From Dyadobacter sp. CY312 (GTDB lineage Bacteria > Bacteroidota > Bacteroidia > Cytophagales > Spirosomataceae): a stretch of 64,000 nucleotides of DNA. Location: positions 62,001 to 126,000 of the forward strand of contig NZ_JAJUXG010000009.1 of the NCBI RefSeq assembly GCF_021390535.1, read 5' to 3'. Shown here one piece after another: positions 63,412 through 64,000 of this stretch. The notes under the pieces are model-generated. The model ran no database searches, was not told the origin of the DNA, and was given only the letters and a program-made list of their open reading frames with translations. The translations under genes were made by a program, and so were the position numbers. Each line of letters starts with the position of its first letter. The stretch's first letter is position 1.

Positions 63412-64000
63412 ATGAATTTCAAATATGAAGCTAAGAGAATTCGACTTTTAGCACTTTTTGTTTCAATTCTGTTTGTTAAACCCGCACTGGTTTTTGCCCA
63501 GACAGGCACCACGGCCACGCAAAGTGGATCCGGACAGAATACAATTAACGAGGGCACTTTGGAAGATATCATCCAATATGCTCTGAAAAATCAGCCGTTG
63601 ATTCAACAATCTATAATTGATGAGACAATTACTGAGAACACGATCAAAAGCAAGCTGGCCGACTGGTACCCGCAGATTAACTTTAATTATAATCTTCAGC
63701 ATGCTTTCATTGTACAAACGAGCATCATAGCTGGCAATCCAGTTAAGCTGGGTGTTGCCAACACATCTGCCGCACAGTTCACTTTGAACCAGGCACTTTT
63801 TAACAGAGATGTACTTCTGGCAAAAAGAAGTAAAAATGATGTACGCATCCAGGCTAGCCAGACAACATCGGCCAACAAAACGGATCTTGCAGTGAATGTA
63901 TCCAAGGCATTTTATGATGTATTGGCTACTGCACAGCAGATCGACGTTTCCACTGAGGATATTGTTCGTCTTGAAAGAAGTTTACGCGATGCGGAAAATC
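63412..64000 (+). CDS. TolC-family outer-membrane efflux protein, partial at the window end
   Basis: The frame is open to the end of the window with 196 codons. It has a signal peptide (about 1-30, ending VFAQ) and the start of a TolC-like helical repeat (TLEDIIQYALKNQPLIQQS, then WYPQINFNYNL). It follows the TetR gene by 71 bases and should be the first gene of a tripartite efflux operon, of which the pump genes lie beyond. Confidence 0.85.
   Translation, partial: MNFKYEAKRIRLLALFVSILFVKPALVFAQTGTTATQSGSGQNTINEGTLEDIIQYALKNQPLIQQSIIDETITENTIKSKLADWYPQINFNYNLQHAFIVQTSIIAGNPVKLGVANTSAAQFTLNQALFNRDVLLAKRSKNDVRIQASQTTSANKTDLAVNVSKAFYDVLATAQQIDVSTEDIVRLERSLRDAEN

Overview
The window looks like chromosome from a Bacteroidota bacterium of the order Cytophagales, possibly near Dyadobacter; the genus is a guess from gene content. 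The evidence is TAnnTTTG-type -7 promoter elements, weak ribosome-binding sites, an ECF sigma / FecR anti-sigma / STN-TonB receptor unit, a PorE-like TPR-PD40-OmpA protein, BshB1 (bacillithiol), LytTR regulators paired with LytS-like kinases, and a CE15-type esterase. No rRNA, tRNA or CRISPR array was seen.

Positions 1-10.4 kb form an accessory, decaying zone. It holds a truncated copy of an orphan protein (full copy near 20 kb), two 173-bp repeats with inverted ends in opposite orientation, a small Crp/Fnr regulon with two perfect TTGAT-N4-ATCAA boxes, a frameshifted acetyltransferase, an AraC regulator divergent from a PQQ dehydrogenase, a degenerate IS982-family element, and the 3' half of a broken P-type ATPase.

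Positions 10.4-17 kb carry a signalling and scavenging unit read on the minus strand: ECF sigma factor, anti-sigma factor, STN-type TonB receptor and a PafA-like phosphatase, with hairpins in the receptor leader and between receptor and phosphatase. A seven-repeat lipoprotein and a TlpA-like protein follow.

Positions 19.4-24.9 kb look like an integrated element beside the 3' end of mnmE. It has two excisionase-like HTH proteins, the intact orphan protein, a Fic protein preceded by six CTGTAAAAT-like repeats, and a tyrosine recombinase. The recombinase partner gene has a leader built of a CTTA-headed 10-bp repeat.

Positions 24.9-47.4 kb are mostly housekeeping and envelope genes: mnmE, queE, PorE-like, trxB, M23 peptidase, bshB1, msrB, cytochrome c, truC, methyltransferase, DUF1361 and rhlE. 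Next comes an aldehyde dehydrogenase / DUF779 pair with a divergent AraC regulator, then an ABC exporter, a Na+/H+ antiporter and a CE15 esterase.

Positions 47.4-57.7 kb hold two two-component systems around an ABC exporter whose permease is fused to an M1 aminopeptidase domain, with CPBP and DUF3267 membrane-protease-like proteins on either side. The DUF3267 gene lies between two exact 51-bp direct repeats, one of which is the leader and start of the LytTR regulator.

Positions 57.7-64 kb contain a phosphodiesterase, an alpha-L-rhamnosidase-like enzyme, a 47-residue membrane peptide overlapping a sodium:solute symporter, and a TetR gene followed by the start of a TolC-type efflux gene. A CAAACGTTTG palindrome overlaps the -33 element of the TetR promoter.
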